From assembly GCF_014844095.1 (NCBI RefSeq), contig NZ_CP062163.1:992001-1056000 (forward strand): 64,000 nucleotides of DNA. Reading direction: 5' to 3'. A program made the translations under genes and the position numbers. Within the stretch, counting starts at the first letter, position 1; each line of letters opens with the position of its first letter. The DNA is from Brevibacillus sp. JNUCC-41. GTDB taxonomy: Bacteria > Bacillota > Bacilli > Bacillales > DSM-1321. Of this stretch, positions 63,294-64,000 are shown in pieces. The notes below the pieces were generated by a model, which saw nothing but the letters and a program-made list of their open reading frames with translations, had not been told where the DNA came from and did no database searches.

Positions 63294-63327
63294 CAACTGC
63301 TATAAATACCTTTCTTGTTTCCAGGGA

Positions 63328-63816
63328 TCAAAAAATCCAGCTAAAGAGAGTGTAAATTCCGATTAATGTAAAGAAGATGATTAATATTAATATCGTGATA
63401 CACCCAATAGGAAATAACTTATCCCCCAATGTCTCATCAGGTTCTTCCGTCAACTTTTCTTTCACTTTATTTTGTATAGGAGAACCTGTCTCATTTAGCA
63501 GTCTTTTAATAATTTCACTATCTCCTTTGAACTTTAGAACTCTGGCTATTCCAATAGGATCGTTACCCATGGATTTTTCGAACTGAATGCACGCATCCAC
63601 CATTTCAGGTGTCTTATTCTTTTCTAGATACCAATAGCGACCAGCCATCGAGGGATATTTTAATGCAAAATAGATATCTCCTAACTTTTTGCGGAGTTCT
63701 AATTCATCTGGATAGGTGATAATTAACCCGTGTATTCTATCTCTTGCTTTGCCTAAATCATTATTTTTAATATCCTCTTCTATCTTCTTTAAAGTTTTAA
63801 CAGGTATTTTTTCTAT
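63328..63816 (-). CDS. DUF6584-like helical-repeat membrane protein with a possible ATA start
   Basis: 162 residues if begun at ATA 63816-63814, seven bases after AAGGATGA; no ATG, GTG or TTG lies near. The first in-frame ATG (63648) would remove the clearly homologous part: IEKIPVKTLKKIEEDIKNND, then KARDRIHGLIITYPDELELR, KKLGDIYFALKYPSMAGRYW, and YLEKNKTPEMVDACIQFEKS. This alpha-alpha repeat is what I recall as DUF6584. A C-terminal helix (FPIGCITILILIIFFTLIGIY) anchors it. The start codon may be a mutated ATG. Confidence 0.6.
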   Translation of the reverse strand: MEKIPVKTLKKIEEDIKNNDLGKARDRIHGLIITYPDELELRKKLGDIYFALKYPSMAGRYWYLEKNKTPEMVDACIQFEKSMGNDPIGIARVLKFKGDSEIIKRLLNETGSPIQNKVKEKLTEEPDETLGDKLFPIGCITILILIIFFTLIGIYTLFSWIF

Positions 63817-63911
63817 GAATACTCATCCTTCATCTATTTATAGTTGAAATAATCCGAAACAGATTTTTTTATCTATAACCTGCCCTGAAACTGACCGCAC
63901 ATCTCTATATT

Positions 63912-64000
63912 CTATTCCATCCACTTTTTGTAGAGGGCATCAAATTTTCCCTGTAGCTTCATTTCATCCATCCACATTTCCAAGTAGCTTGCATAAATGA
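63912..64000 (-). CDS. C-terminal end of an ABC transporter substrate-binding protein, partial
   Basis: The minus frame entering at the window edge reads SYLEMWMDEMKLQGKFDALY, then KKWME and stop. The pattern W-x-D-E-M-K-x-x-G-x-F-D-x-L-Y-x-K-W is the usual end of amino-acid ABC binding proteins. Only about 28 residues are visible. Confidence 0.55.
   Translation of the reverse strand, partial: IYASYLEMWMDEMKLQGKFDALYKKWME

Overview
The window looks like chromosome of a low-GC, endospore-forming Bacillaceae. Supporting signs are AAGGAGG-type ribosome binding sites, frequent TTG and GTG starts, a CwlJ spore-cortex hydrolase, PaiA/PaiB homologues, a T-box in front of a short-type prolyl-tRNA synthetase, and a BlaI/BlaR1-controlled penicillinase. 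The genus cannot be fixed from sequence alone; Bacillus or Peribacillus is a guess. No rRNA, tRNA, CRISPR array or prophage block was seen. The content is accessory: resistance genes, small exported proteins, GNAT and DinB paralogues, and many decayed genes.

Layout. 0-9 kb: a sugar-dehydrogenase-like beta-propeller, a GC-rich dispersed palindrome beside a gene remnant, a PemK/MazF-type toxin-antitoxin pair, exported proteins (one frameshifted), a three-repeat Ig-like protein, a cupredoxin and a 5'-nucleotidase. 9-16 kb: paiB, a divergent MocR-type regulator, paiA, a YczE-type membrane protein, and a MarR regulator facing two paralogous unknown proteins plus azoR across two matched operators. 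16-26 kb: GC-rich genes that look acquired (DinB, membrane protein, secreted NucA/NucB-type nuclease), proS with its T-box, and several small genes. 26-31 kb: brnQ and the bla-blaR1-blaI locus with three BlaI boxes. 31-53 kb: LysR/MFS pair, GNAT enzymes, M50 protease, cwlJ, a pseudogene cluster (42.7-45.3 kb), and a Crp-like regulator facing a YjjG phosphatase and a second YczE protein. 53-64 kb: a decaying IS110 element, an Lsa-type ABC-F gene with a leader-peptide attenuator, a Cfr-like rRNA methyltransferase with an upstream frameshift, and more small genes.

The most striking feature is a dispersed intergenic repeat with roughly 40 full or partial copies, mainly from 12.9 to 63.3 kb. Every copy I found has the same orientation. 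Read on the minus strand, each carries one or two hairpins followed by TTTTTCTTA-like tracts, so it has the form of an intrinsic terminator. Copies sit just after the stop codons of minus-strand genes, and in at least three cases the repeat itself supplies the stop. Two smaller repeat families accompany it: hairpins with a conserved loop and exchanged stems, and a roughly 20-bp AT-rich tandem repeat.

Other points of interest are the Lsa/Cfr-like pair (a ribosome-protection gene next to a 23S rRNA methyltransferase gene, with a stalling-type leader), the MarR double operator overlapping divergent promoters, and several genes whose best ribosome binding site points to ATT or ATA start codons.
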